A stretch of DNA of 64,000 bases from Clostridiales bacterium (GTDB lineage Bacteria > Bacillota > Clostridia > Oscillospirales > Oscillospiraceae), in the NCBI GenBank assembly GCA_018374635.1, contig JAHAEW010000004.1, forward strand, positions 11,141 through 75,140. Direction: 5' to 3'. The position numbers and the translations under genes were made by a program. A model generated the notes under the pieces. That model saw only the letters and a program-made list of their open reading frames with translations. It made no database searches and was not told where the DNA came from. The stretch's first letter is position 1. Each line of letters starts with the position of its first letter. Shown here piece by piece: positions 25,770 to 33,538 of this stretch.

Positions 25770-26920
25770 AAGGATTCTCCTTCCCCGCGCCTGTGGCGCG
25801 CCAGCAGTTTAGCGGCCCCCGGGGTCTGCCCCAGCAGGCCGAAGCGGTTGGAAAAAACCACCGCCTGAATTTCCATCTCCTCCCCCGCCCGGTTTCGGAG
25901 ATTTTCATAGAGCGCCCCGGTCAGAGACGCCGTCACGTCCTCCCGCAGCCCCGCCTCTTCCAGACAGTCCAGGGCGGCGTCGGTAGTGGCCGCGGCAAAA
26001 ACCTGCTCCACCAGTTTCCGGGGCGCACCGCACAGGGCGGCGTGGGCGGCCATAGTCTCCCGGCGGCCGTCCGCCGTCCGGGAGTGGGTGTTCATGGCGC
26101 CGCCGGCCACCTTTACCAGCTTGCCCAGATGTCCCACCAGCAGGAAGCTGGAAAAGCCCAGCCCAGCCGCGTGGTCGACGGCCGCGCCCAGGTAGTTGCT
26201 GCAGGAGATGCAGCCCCCGGTCTCCAGCCCCAGATGGTCCCGGGCGTAGTCCTCCCCGTAGTTGCCCGGCGTGACCAGCAGATGTCGCACCCCGGCGGCA
26301 TGGGCCATGTCCAGTTCCAGAGTGATGGAATCCACCAGCGCCGCCTCGCTCATGGGGCGGACGATCCCGCTGGTCCCCAGAATGGAGATCCCTCCCTGGA
26401 TGCCCAGCCGGGGATTGAAGGTCTTGCGGGCCAGCGCAGCCCCGCCGGGGACCGAGATGACCGCCTCCAGGCCGCCACTGGCTCCCGCTTCCCGCAGGGC
26501 TTCCGCAAGCTGCCCGGCGATCATCCGGCGGGGGGTGGAATTGATGGCCGCCGCGCCGGGAGGCTGGTCCAGCCCGGGCCGGGTCACCCGGCCCACACCT
26601 TCTCCCCCATCCACCCGCAGAGCGCCGTCGCCGCGCCGGGATACCCTGGCATAGATCCGCATGCCGTCGGTCACGTCCGGGTCGTCCCCGCCGTCTTTTT
26701 CCACGGCGCACATGGCCCAGTCCACCCCGGCGGACCAGTCCAGCAGCTCCACCCGCACCCGCACGCCCGCGGGGGTGTCGATCTCCACCCCGGCCGGACG
26801 GACGCCGGTCAGCAGGGCCTGGGCCGCTCCCCGGGCGGCTGCCGCGGCACATGTCCCGGTGGTATAGCCGCAGCGCAGCCGCTGCCGCCCTACCGGGATA
26901 TAGTATTCCAGTTTCGGCAT
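25766..26920 (-). CDS. cbiD: Cobalt-precorrin-5B C1-methyltransferase
   Basis: A 384-residue enzyme, first gene of the large operon. The N-terminal LRCGYTTGTCAAAAARGA signature, TRPGLDQPPGAAAINSTPRRM and GTSGIVRPMSEAALVDSI are characteristic of CbiD. It methylates C1 in the anaerobic pathway. The ATG at 26920 is preceded by a GTGGAGGTGGAG site that falls just after the riboswitch terminator. Readings further upstream lie in the leader RNA. Confidence 0.95.
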   Translation of the reverse strand: MPKLEYYIPVGRQRLRCGYTTGTCAAAAARGAAQALLTGVRPAGVEIDTPAGVRVRVELLDWSAGVDWAMCAVEKDGGDDPDVTDGMRIYARVSRRGDGALRVDGGEGVGRVTRPGLDQPPGAAAINSTPRRMIAGQLAEALREAGASGGLEAVISVPGGAALARKTFNPRLGIQGGISILGTSGIVRPMSEAALVDSITLELDMAHAAGVRHLLVTPGNYGEDYARDHLGLETGGCISCSNYLGAAVDHAAGLGFSSFLLVGHLGKLVKVAGGAMNTHSRTADGRRETMAAHAALCGAPRKLVEQVFAAATTDAALDCLEEAGLREDVTASLTGALYENLRNRAGEEMEIQAVVFSNRFGLLGQTPGAAKLLARHRRGEGESL

Positions 26921-26935
26921 GCTCCACCTCCACAG

Positions 26936-26964
26936 AAAAAAGCCCGTCTCCAGAGGAGACGGGC
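26936..26964 (-). terminator. Riboswitch expression-platform terminator before cbiD
   Basis: On the minus strand GCCCGTCTCC pairs perfectly with GGAGACGGGC around a 3-base loop (26942-26964), followed by six U residues (26936-26941). It ends only 16 bases before the cbiD start and is placed to stop transcription when cobalamin binds the aptamer. Confidence 0.93.
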
Positions 26965-27016
26965 CGCAGATCTGCACAGGCAAACAGCGGCGCTCTCCAC
27001 CTCAGAGCGACGTCAA

Positions 27017-27177
27017 CCAAAAGGCGGTCTCCTGGCTTGCGCTTCATCCTCCGGCATCCCTTTTCGGCAGAGCCAATGGGTAATGACGCCTTTGTCCACG
27101 CTTACAGTAGAGGTAAGACTGCGCCGGATTTTCACCGGCTTCCCTTTTCAGCGGCGAGACCTCGCCGCACCTTTTGG
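27017..27177 (-). ncRNA. Cobalamin riboswitch of the cbiD-cbiK operon
   Basis: The minus strand carries a closing stem CCAAAAGG/CCTTTTGG (27170-27177 with 27017-27024), AAAAGGGAAGCCGGTGAAAA, and a near-perfect B12 box reading AAGCCAGGAGACCGCC. A clear terminator follows and a consensus promoter precedes it, so control by premature termination is expected. Confidence 0.96.
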
Positions 27178-27192
27178 CAGTTACTAGACATT

Positions 27193-27221
27193 AGTATAAC
27201 CATATCCCCGCAGAATGTAAA
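27193..27221 (-). promoter_or_regulatory. Promoter of the cbiD operon
   Basis: TTTACA (27216-27221) and TATACT (27193-27198) are separated by exactly 17 bases on the minus strand, about 15 bases before the riboswitch aptamer. Confidence 0.88.
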
Positions 27222-27256
27222 GTAGATTGTCTATTTTGTATACAGATTTCCCCATA

Positions 27257-27298
27257 AAAATATCCTGCGGACGGGGACAGCCTCCCATCCGCAGGACA
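27257..27298 (-). terminator. Terminator of the two-component operon
   Basis: TCCTGCGGA pairs with TCCGCAGGA (27288-27296 with 27263-27271). On the minus strand it is followed by TATTTTTAT. It sits directly after the sensor kinase stop codon. Confidence 0.8.
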
Positions 27299-27303
27299 TA
27301 TAT

Positions 27304-29439
27304 TCAGACCGGCTCCGCTTCTTTCGGAGAGACTGCCGCGATGCGCGGGAATTCCACCTTCACCGTAAAGAGATCGGCTTCCGTCCACAGCCGGAAGGTC
27401 CCCCCGCAGGCCTCGGTAAAACTCTTGGCGATGGCCAGGCCCAGGCCGCTTCCGCCGTCGCTGCGGCTCTCATCGCCCCGGACAAAGCGCTCGGTGAAGT
27501 CTTTCCCCCGGGGCAGCTCCTCCCGGGAGATGTTCTGGACGCACACCCGTCCCCTCTCCCCGTTGGTCTCCAGGGTGAGGTAGGCCCGGGAGCCCTCCAG
27601 ACTGTACTGGAGCACATTCTGAATCAGGTTTTGAAAGACCCGGTAGAGCCGGTCGCCGTCCGCCCGGATGAGGACCGGCTCCGCCGGGAGCCGGGTACGC
27701 AGATCCAGACCGCTTGCGGCGATGGGCTCGGCCTGGTCGGCCAGGGTCTGCCGCAGCAGCTTGGCCAGGTCCAGCTCCTCCCAGTGGAGATTCAGATTTC
27801 CGGAGGCCGCCTTGCTCACGTCAAAGACCTCCTGTACCATGTTTTTCAGTCGCTGGGCCTTGTCGTTGAGGATGGTCACATAGTCCCGCACATGGTCGGG
27901 CAGTTCCTCCTCTTCCAGAAGGGCCGCATAGCTCAGGATAGAGGTCAGCGGGGTCTTGAGGTCGTGGGAGACGTTGGTAATGAGCTCCACCTTCATCCGC
28001 TCGCTGCGCAGCTGCTCCTCCACCGCCTGCTGAAGGCCGCTGTCGATGTCGGCCACCGCCCGGGAGAGCCCGGCAAGCGGGCGCTCCGCCGCCAGCATGG
28101 TCCCCTGCTGTTTCCTGCGCACCGCCTCGATCTGATCAGAGAGGGCCCCCAGGTCTTCGATCATCGCCCGCTCCTCCTTCCAGTGGAGAAAGACGATCCC
28201 CAGCAGCACCAGTCCTGCCAGCCCGATCAGGAATGGGACCCACACCCCGATCGATCCGCTGTGCCAGGCCGACAGGAACAACTCCAGGTCAAAGGCCGCG
28301 GCCCCCAGGGCCAAAATCACCACGGCCATCAGGTGGACCACTCCGCCCCGCATGGCCCGGCGCTGGAGGGGCAGGTCCAACCCATCTCCCCGCAGCTTTC
28401 CCGCCAGCCAGCCGCAGAAGCTCACCCGGCACAGGCGGCCCCGGTTGCAGAGGAAGTCGTTGAGGTAAAACACCAGAACCCAGCACAGGCCGATGGCAAA
28501 GACCAAGAAAATAGGATCAGCAATATAGGACAGGGACACCATCAGCGGTCCCACCAGGAGCGCCAGGAGGAGCAGCTTGATCTCCAGCCAGATCTTCCCC
28601 GTGAGGCGTCCGGCCGCCCGGAAGGTCAGAGCCATCCAGCGCCGCCACAGGAGGCTCCACACCACCAGCGCCACACCCAGCAGGAAGTAGCCTGCCACGA
28701 CACATACCGCAAGGCGCATGGTGTACAGGGTATCGGCTACATCATAGAGCCCCATGGAGTGGTAAAAATACACCGGTGTCTGGGCGGCAGTCAGACGGAT
28801 GGTCACACCTTCCCACGGCTCCCCGGTGTCAGCGTCAGGCTCCTCCCCGCCAGTCTCCCCAGGGACCGCTGTCGCCATTGGTGTGGCCGCCCCAGTGATA
28901 CCGGAGAAATCAAAGCCCCAGCCGCTGTCCGTCCAGCCTCCGCCCACGAAAAGCTCGGTGTCCAGATTGCGGTAGCCGGGCAGCTCCCACTGCTCCCACT
29001 GGTCCCGGTAGACCTCGTCTCCATAGACATCCACCTCGGCGCCGTCCTTCCAGATCTGCACCTTGCCGTCCTGGTACTCCAGGTAGAAATTATAGCCCGG
29101 TTCCTGATGTCCCGTCAGATTTCCCGTGATGCCGTTGAGGTTGCCGGCCAACAGCTTCTCATCCTGCCAAATCCCCCAGCGGAGGTTCTCATCCTGGAAG
29201 CAGGATGTCTCTTCCCCGGTCAGCACAAACTCCAGCATGGCACGCAGGTCATAGCTGATCTCCCTGCGGAAGCGCCGGGTATCCTGATAGTCGCTGCGGA
29301 AGCTGTCCGCAACATCACCCAGTTCCAGACTACTGGCGCCCAACAGTCCGATACCTCCAAAAATGGCCATGAGCGTCAGTCCGATCAGGAGGAACAGCAC
29401 ACTCAAAATACCTTTACTTTTTTTCCATTTTGTATCCAA
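27304..29439 (-). CDS. Multi-pass membrane sensor histidine kinase
   Basis: A 711-residue kinase. A first membrane helix (about residues 10-34) is followed by an extracytoplasmic domain to about 230, with acidic and Gly/Trp-rich stretches. Six or so further membrane helices run to about residue 425. The phosphoacceptor histidine is in NVSHDLKTPLTSI (His492), the N box is FQNLIQNVLQYS, and the G2 box is GGSGLGLAIAKSF. No standard DxGxG G1 box is visible; the region reads VQNISREELPRGKDFTERF. It begins with TTG at 29439, overlapping the response-regulator gene by 26 bases. No ligand can be inferred. It pairs with the adjacent OmpR-type regulator. Confidence 0.88.
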   Translation of the reverse strand: MDTKWKKSKGILSVLFLLIGLTLMAIFGGIGLLGASSLELGDVADSFRSDYQDTRRFRREISYDLRAMLEFVLTGEETSCFQDENLRWGIWQDEKLLAGNLNGITGNLTGHQEPGYNFYLEYQDGKVQIWKDGAEVDVYGDEVYRDQWEQWELPGYRNLDTELFVGGGWTDSGWGFDFSGITGAATPMATAVPGETGGEEPDADTGEPWEGVTIRLTAAQTPVYFYHSMGLYDVADTLYTMRLAVCVVAGYFLLGVALVVWSLLWRRWMALTFRAAGRLTGKIWLEIKLLLLALLVGPLMVSLSYIADPIFLVFAIGLCWVLVFYLNDFLCNRGRLCRVSFCGWLAGKLRGDGLDLPLQRRAMRGGVVHLMAVVILALGAAAFDLELFLSAWHSGSIGVWVPFLIGLAGLVLLGIVFLHWKEERAMIEDLGALSDQIEAVRRKQQGTMLAAERPLAGLSRAVADIDSGLQQAVEEQLRSERMKVELITNVSHDLKTPLTSILSYAALLEEEELPDHVRDYVTILNDKAQRLKNMVQEVFDVSKAASGNLNLHWEELDLAKLLRQTLADQAEPIAASGLDLRTRLPAEPVLIRADGDRLYRVFQNLIQNVLQYSLEGSRAYLTLETNGERGRVCVQNISREELPRGKDFTERFVRGDESRSDGGSGLGLAIAKSFTEACGGTFRLWTEADLFTVKVEFPRIAAVSPKEAEPV

Positions 29440-30115
29440 TGCCCCACACCACCTTTAAATACTCCGGTTCCTTTGGATTGAGTTCGATCTTCTCCCGGAT
29501 GTGCCGGATATGGACCATGACCGTGTTTTCCGAGGCATAGGCCTCCTCCCCGTCCCACACCCGGCGGTAGATCTCCTCAGCCGGAAAGATCCGTCCCAGA
29601 TTGCGCATCAACAGATCCACGATGCGGGTCTCAGTAGCGGTGAGTCGGACCGGTTCTCCATCCACCCGAAGCTCCAGCGCCTCCGGCAAATAGGTGAGAC
29701 GGCCGTTGACAATCTCTCCGCTCCGCTCTTCCGCATGGACATCCCCCAGCCGGGTATACCGCCGCAGCTGACTGCGGACCCGGGCCAGCAGCTCCTGGGG
29801 ATTGTAGGGCTTGGACACATAGTCGTCGGCCCCCATGGAGAGTCCCAGGATCTTGTCGCTGTCCTCGCTCTTGGCGGAGAGCACGATGATGGGCAGGTTC
29901 CGTTTCTCCCGGATCTTCATCAGGGCGGAGAGCCCGTCCAGCCTGGGCATCATCACGTCCAGCAGGATGAGCTGTACCGAGCGCTCACAGGCCAGCTCCA
30001 GCGCCTCCAGGCCGTTGTAGGCCCGCAGCACCCGGTATCCCTCCTTCTCCAGCAGCAGGGCAATGGCCTGGACAATCTCCCGGTCGTCATCCACTACCAG
30101 TACACACGCTTCCAT
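29414..30115 (-). CDS. OmpR/PhoB-family response regulator
   Basis: A 233-residue regulator. The receiver domain has the acidic pocket LVVDDDRE, the phosphoacceptor aspartate in LILLDVMMPRLDG, the threonine/serine position IIVLSAKSED and lysine DDYVSKPY. From about residue 125 it has a winged-helix domain (LTATETRIVDLLMRN, HIRHIREKIE, VWGIGYKME). It is cotranscribed with and overlaps the kinase gene. An 11-base direct repeat about 100 bases upstream (30213-30232) is a candidate autoregulatory site. Targets are not visible. Confidence 0.92.
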   Translation of the reverse strand: MEACVLVVDDDREIVQAIALLLEKEGYRVLRAYNGLEALELACERSVQLILLDVMMPRLDGLSALMKIREKRNLPIIVLSAKSEDSDKILGLSMGADDYVSKPYNPQELLARVRSQLRRYTRLGDVHAEERSGEIVNGRLTYLPEALELRVDGEPVRLTATETRIVDLLMRNLGRIFPAEEIYRRVWDGEEAYASENTVMVHIRHIREKIELNPKEPEYLKVVWGIGYKMEKK

Positions 30116-30212
30116 TTAGACATCTCCTCCACCGTTTGAACTTCCCCGATCGGTCCCGATCTCCTTCCGGCAAGGATAGGATAACAGGCGCTTCTTATGG
30201 TTTTCCAGGGGC

Positions 30213-30232
30213 ATTTCTTAGCAATTTCTTAA
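30213..30232 (-). promoter_or_regulatory. Direct repeat with 11-base period upstream of the response regulator
   Basis: On the minus strand TTAAGAAAT is followed 11 bases later by CTAAGAAAT. OmpR/PhoB-family regulators bind direct half-sites one helical turn apart, so this is a plausible site for the adjacent regulator. No good -35 box is seen nearby, as expected for an activated promoter. The rest of the 30116-30276 gap shows nothing else recognisable. Confidence 0.45.
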
Positions 30233-30276
30233 CGCTATCCCATCATAGCATTTGATCCGTCCGCCGTCAAAGGGCA

Positions 30277-30314
30277 TAAAAAAACGTGCGTGCCCCGATT
30301 GGGACACGCACGTT
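30277..30314 (-). terminator. Terminator of rplJL
   Basis: A hairpin with arms AACGTGCGTG and CACGCACGTT is followed on the minus strand by seven U residues, 22 bases past the rplL stop. Confidence 0.92.
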
Positions 30315-30335
30315 GCAGTACAGCAAGAGAAACTC

Positions 30336-30716
30336 TTACTTCAGCTCGACCTTGGCGCCGGCCTCCTCGAGCTTCTTCTTCATCTCCTCGGCCTCGTCCT
30401 TGGAGACGCCCTCCTTCAGAGCCTTGGGAGCGCCCTCGACCAGGCCCTTGGCGTCAGCCAGGCCCAGGCCGGTGATCTCGCGGACAACCTTGATGACCTT
30501 GATCTTAGCAGCAGCGTCGAAGCCGGCCAGAACCACGTCGAACTCGGTCTTCTCAGCAGCAGCCTCGCCGCCGGCAGCGCCGCCAGCAGCGGGAGCGGCC
30601 ATAGCAGCAGCGGAAACGCCGAACTCCTCCTCCAGAGCGTGCACCAGCTCGGACAGCTCCAGAACAGTCAGGCCCTTAACCTCTTCAATCAAAGCAGTGA
30701 TCTTCTCGCTAGCCAT
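30336..30716 (-). CDS. rplL: 50S ribosomal protein L7/L12
   Basis: A 126-residue stalk protein. The N-terminal dimerisation helices ([20 protein letters not shown]) are followed by an Ala/Gly-rich hinge (about residues 38-53) and the factor-binding domain [20 protein letters not shown] to [20 protein letters not shown]. The ATG at 30716 is preceded by TTAGGAGGTATC. It lies about 107 bases after rplJ in the usual order and ends at a strong terminator. Confidence 0.97.
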   Translation of the reverse strand: MASEKITALIEEVKGLTVLELSELVHALEEEFGVSAAAMAAPAAGGAAGGEAAAEKTEFDVVLAGFDAAAKIKVIKVVREITGLGLADAKGLVEGAPKALKEGVSKDEAEEMKKKLEEAGAKVELK

Positions 30717-30762
30717 GATAAGATACCTCCTAAATTCAATCATTTAAAAAATAAGTTTGAGT

Positions 30763-30787
30763 CTCCCCAGTGCGGGGATGCGGGGAA
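30763..30787 (-). promoter_or_regulatory. GC-rich element between rplJ and rplL
   Basis: The minus strand reads CCCCGCATCCCCGCACTGGGGAG and is followed about ten bases later by a T run before the rplL ribosome-binding site. A very similar block lies between nusG and rplK (32966-32990). It could be a weak processing or attenuation structure. No family is recognised. Confidence 0.35.
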
Positions 30788-30823
30788 CAGAACCGCTGTC
30801 AGGCGGGTACCGATGTACCAGCC

Positions 30824-31369
30824 TTACTCGGCAGCGGGAGCCTCCTCGGCGGGAGCAGCCTCGACGAAGCCGCCCTTCTCCTCGGCGATCGCCTTGAGGA
30901 CGATGGCCAGGCTGGTGATGGGAGCCAGCATGGTGCCCAGAACCTGAGCCTGCAGGACTTCCTTGGAAGGCAGGTCGGACAGAGCCTTGATCTCATCCAG
31001 AGACAGCACCTTGCCGTCCATGAAACCGGCCTTGATGGTGAACTTCTCGCCGTTGAACTGCTTGGCGAACTTCGCGATCACACGCATGGGAGCGATGGGA
31101 TCACCATGGCTCAGGGCCAGAGAAGTGGTACCATTCAGAACGGAATCCATCTCCTCCAGACCCACGTTGTTGATGGCGAAACGAACCAGGGTGTTCTTCA
31201 CAACAGCGTAGTCCAGCTCGTTCTTGCGGCACTCGGCACGCAGGGCGGTATCCTCGGCAACGGTGATACCCTTATAGTCCACCAGAACACCGCTGGCAGC
31301 GTTCTTCAGCTTCTCAGTCAGGTCGGCGACAATGGCCTGCTTCTCACTCAGAACCTTTGCGTTAGGCAT
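30824..31369 (-). CDS. rplJ: 50S ribosomal protein L10
   Basis: A 181-residue protein that anchors L7/L12 dimers. The L10 core reads NAASGVLVDYKGITVAEDTA, VVKNTLVRFAI and GDPIAPMRVIAKFAKQF, with an Ala/Glu-rich tail. The ATG at 31369 follows a GGAGGTG site immediately after the L10-leader terminator. In Firmicutes L10 with L7/L12 binds its own leader and represses the operon. Confidence 0.96.
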   Translation of the reverse strand: MPNAKVLSEKQAIVADLTEKLKNAASGVLVDYKGITVAEDTALRAECRKNELDYAVVKNTLVRFAINNVGLEEMDSVLNGTTSLALSHGDPIAPMRVIAKFAKQFNGEKFTIKAGFMDGKVLSLDEIKALSDLPSKEVLQAQVLGTMLAPITSLAIVLKAIAEEKGGFVEAAPAEEAPAAE

Positions 31370-31391
31370 GTGGGATTCACCTCCATGAAAT

Positions 31392-31497
31392 AAAAAATGC
31401 TATTCTCATGCTCAAAGCACGAAAACAGCACAAAGAAAGCTTCTTCACTTGCTGCATTCTCGGCGGGGCTTATGGCCGCCCGCTGTCTTTGAACACG
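31392..31497 (-). ncRNA. Ribosomal protein L10 leader RNA with terminator
   Basis: The minus-strand leader contains TTCAAAGACAGCGGGCGG and CCCGCCGAGAA, the conserved internal-loop elements of the Firmicutes L10 leader. It ends in a hairpin (31398-31430, about 15 bp with two wobble pairs) followed by six U residues at 31392-31397. Excess L10/L12 complex is expected to favour termination before rplJ. Confidence 0.9.
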
Positions 31498-31503
31498 GGA
31501 ATT

Positions 31504-31532
31504 ATTATATCACCCCGGACAGGCTATGTCAA
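31504..31532 (-). promoter_or_regulatory. Perfect-consensus promoter of rplJL
   Basis: TTGACA (31527-31532), 17-base spacer, TATAAT (31504-31509) on the minus strand: both boxes match the consensus exactly and start the L10 leader. The -35 box lies in the 15-base loop of an inverted repeat (31515-31547). Confidence 0.95.
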
Positions 31533-31547
31533 GCATAACCTGTCCGG
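31515..31547. repeat. 9-bp inverted repeat enclosing the rplJL -35 box
   Basis: CCGGACAGG (31515-31523) is the exact reverse complement of CCTGTCCGG (31539-31547). The intervening 15 bases hold the TTGACA box. As RNA from rplA read-through it would form a hairpin; as DNA it could be an operator. Confidence 0.8.
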
Positions 31548-31559
31548 AAATGATCTTTT

Positions 31560-31775
31560 TTGTGGGGCTGCGCCGGATGGCTCATCTCCCCGGCTTGTCA
31601 CGCTACGGCTTGCGCACGATCTGGGCGCGGCCTTCGCGCTTCTTGGGCACGCTCCGCACCCTCCGCTACGGCACACTGCGCCCCGCTCCGCCGGAAATGC
31701 CGCTTCCCCTACGGGGTCGCCTGTTTCCCGGTCTGCGCGGTTCACTGTGTGCCTGCTCCGGGCGCTTCGCGCTTC
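31560..31775. other. 216-base GC-rich spacer between rplA and the rplJ promoter, no gene seen
   Basis: Between the rplA stop and the rplJ promoter lies a stretch rich in CGC, GCTCCG and TACGG pieces. The 12-base word CGCGCTTCTTxx occurs twice (around 31637 and 31768). It contains no credible reading frame with a ribosome-binding site, and its composition differs from the tight gene spacing around it. It could be a dispersed intergenic repeat of the genome, but copies elsewhere cannot be checked here. Confidence 0.4.
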
Positions 31776-32468
31776 TTACACCAGCTTGGCGCCGTTGATC
31801 TTCACGCCGGGGCCCATGGTGGTGGCGGTGACACAGCTCTTGATATACTGACCCTTGGCGGCAGCGGGCTTGGCCTTGATGATGGCGCCCATGAGAGCGG
31901 TGAAGTTCTCGGTCAGCTTCTCAGCGCCGAAGGACACCTTGCCGATGGGGCAGTGGATGATGTTGGTCTTGTCCAGACGATACTCGACCTTACCGGCCTT
32001 GATCTCCTTGACAGCCTTGGCCACGTCGGGGGTGACGGTGCCGGCCTTGGGGGAGGGCATCAGGCCCTTGGGGCCCAGGACCTTACCGAGGCGGCCCACC
32101 ACGCCCATCATGTCGGGAGAGGCGACGACCACATCGTAGTCGAACCAGTTCTCGGACTGGATCTTCTGCACCAGATCCATCTCGCCGACGAAATCAGCGC
32201 CGGCCTCCTTGGCGGCCTCAGCCTTGTCGCCCTTGGCGAAGACCAGCACGCGCTGGGTCTTGCCGGTGCCGTGGGGCAGGACGATGGCGCCGCGGACCTG
32301 CTGGTCCGCATGGCGGGAGTCAACGCCCAGCTTGACGTGCAGCTCGACGGTCTCGTCGAACTTGGCGGTGGCGGTCTTCACGACCAGGTCCATAGCCTCA
32401 GCGGCATCATAGAGAGTGCCCTTCTCGATCTTCTTGGCGCTCTCGACGTACTTCTTACCTCTAAACAT
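31776..32468 (-). CDS. rplA: 50S ribosomal protein L1
   Basis: A 230-residue protein of the L1 stalk. It has the [20 protein letters not shown] start, [57 protein letters not shown] and the C-terminal TMGPGVKIN. The ATG at 32468 has a GGGAGAAG site. It is the last gene of the rpmG-secE-nusG-rplK-rplA run. L1 commonly represses the L11 operon by binding its mRNA. Confidence 0.97.
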   Translation of the reverse strand: MFRGKKYVESAKKIEKGTLYDAAEAMDLVVKTATAKFDETVELHVKLGVDSRHADQQVRGAIVLPHGTGKTQRVLVFAKGDKAEAAKEAGADFVGEMDLVQKIQSENWFDYDVVVASPDMMGVVGRLGKVLGPKGLMPSPKAGTVTPDVAKAVKEIKAGKVEYRLDKTNIIHCPIGKVSFGAEKLTENFTALMGAIIKAKPAAAKGQYIKSCVTATTMGPGVKINGAKLV

Positions 32469-32487
32469 TGCTTCTCCCTCCTTCGCC

Positions 32488-32913
32488 TTAGTCGCCCACG
32501 ACAACGCCCATGGAGCGGGCGGTGCCGGCGATCATGCTCATGGCGGACTCGATGCTGGCCGCATTCAGGTCAGGCATCTTGGTCTCCGCGATCTTGCGGA
32601 CGTCCTCCTTGCTGATGGTGGCAACCTTGGTCTTGTTGGGCACGCCGGAACCAGACTCGATGTTGCAGGCCTTCTTGATGAGCACGGCGGCGGGAGGAGT
32701 CTTGGTAATAAAGGTAAAGGAGCGGTCGGCATACACGGTGATGACGACGGGGATGATCATGCCCACGTCATTCTTGGTGCGCTCGTTGAACTCCTTGGTG
32801 AAAGCGGCGATATTCACGCCATGCTGGCCGAGGGCGGGGCCCACAGGGGGGGCGGGAGTCGCCTTGCCGGCAGGAATCTGCAGTTTGACGTAACCAGTAA
32901 CTTTCTGTGCCAT
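32488..32913 (-). CDS. rplK: 50S ribosomal protein L11
   Basis: A 141-residue protein with [33 protein letters not shown] and the C-terminal [20 protein letters not shown], which is the family's RNA-binding signature. The ATG at 32913 lies after AGGAGGTGCTGTTTCAA. It forms the base of the GTPase-associated centre and is cotranscribed with rplA, 19 bases downstream. Confidence 0.97.
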   Translation of the reverse strand: MAQKVTGYVKLQIPAGKATPAPPVGPALGQHGVNIAAFTKEFNERTKNDVGMIIPVVITVYADRSFTFITKTPPAAVLIKKACNIESGSGVPNKTKVATISKEDVRKIAETKMPDLNAASIESAMSMIAGTARSMGVVVGD

Positions 32914-32965
32914 TTGAAACAGCACCTCCTACTTAAATGTGGTTGAGACGGAATTGATGCAATTC

Positions 32966-32990
32966 CTCCCACGTGCGGGGGATACGGGGT
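32966..32990 (-). promoter_or_regulatory. GC-rich element between nusG and rplK, similar to that before rplL
   Basis: The minus strand reads CCCCGTATCCCCCGCACGTGGGAG, matching the block before rplL (30763-30787) at most positions. A GGAATTG-CAT-CAATTCC hairpin follows it before rplK. It may be a protein-binding site in the ribosomal transcript; the similarity is seen, the role is inference. Confidence 0.35.
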
Positions 32991-33001
32991 CTTTCACCCG
33001 T

Positions 33002-33526
33002 TTAGTCGTCGATCCGCTCCACCTGGTCAAGCTCCAGCTCGACAGGGGTCTCACGGCCGAACATCTCGACCACGACGCGCACCTTGCTGCGCTCCAGGTC
33101 GATCTCTTCCACGGCGCCCAGGAAGGACTCCAGCGCGCCTTCGGTGATCTTGACACGGTCGCCCACTTCGTAGCCGACCACGACTTCCTTCTTCTCCACA
33201 CCCATGGAGGCAACCTCCTCCTCGGTGAGGGGAATGGGCTTGCTGCCCGAACCCACAAACCCGGTCACGCCGCGCACATTGCGCACCAGGTGCCAAGTCT
33301 CGTCGGTCATGACCATCTTCACCAGCACATAGCCGGGGAAGACCTTGCGGTCCACGGTTTTGGGTCCGTTTTCGGTGATCTCGGTAACCGTCTCCATGGG
33401 GATGTTTACCTCATGGATGAGATCGCGCATCCCGCGGTTTTCCACTGCCTTCTCAATGGAAGCAGCTACGGTGTTCTCGTAACCAGAATAGGTGTGCGCG
33501 ACATACCACTTCGCATTATCTGCCAT
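33002..33526 (-). CDS. nusG: Transcription termination/antitermination factor NusG
   Basis: A 174-residue factor. The NGN domain has WYVAHTYSGYENTVAASIEK and KVFPGYVLVKMVMTDETWH, with VRNVRGVTGFVGSGSKPIPL. The KOW domain is VGDRVKITEGALESFLGAVEEID. It binds RNA polymerase and modulates pausing. It starts 12 bases after secE in the canonical secE-nusG-rplK-rplA order. Confidence 0.97.
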   Translation of the reverse strand: MADNAKWYVAHTYSGYENTVAASIEKAVENRGMRDLIHEVNIPMETVTEITENGPKTVDRKVFPGYVLVKMVMTDETWHLVRNVRGVTGFVGSGSKPIPLTEEEVASMGVEKKEVVVGYEVGDRVKITEGALESFLGAVEEIDLERSKVRVVVEMFGRETPVELELDQVERIDD

Positions 33527-33538
33527 ACTCGCCGCTCC

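Noticed and set aside
31524..31745. 73-codon cysteine-containing minus-strand frame in the rplA-rplJ gap
   Set aside because: No ribosome-binding site, Pro/Arg/Ala-rich low-complexity translation, and it runs over the rplJ promoter.
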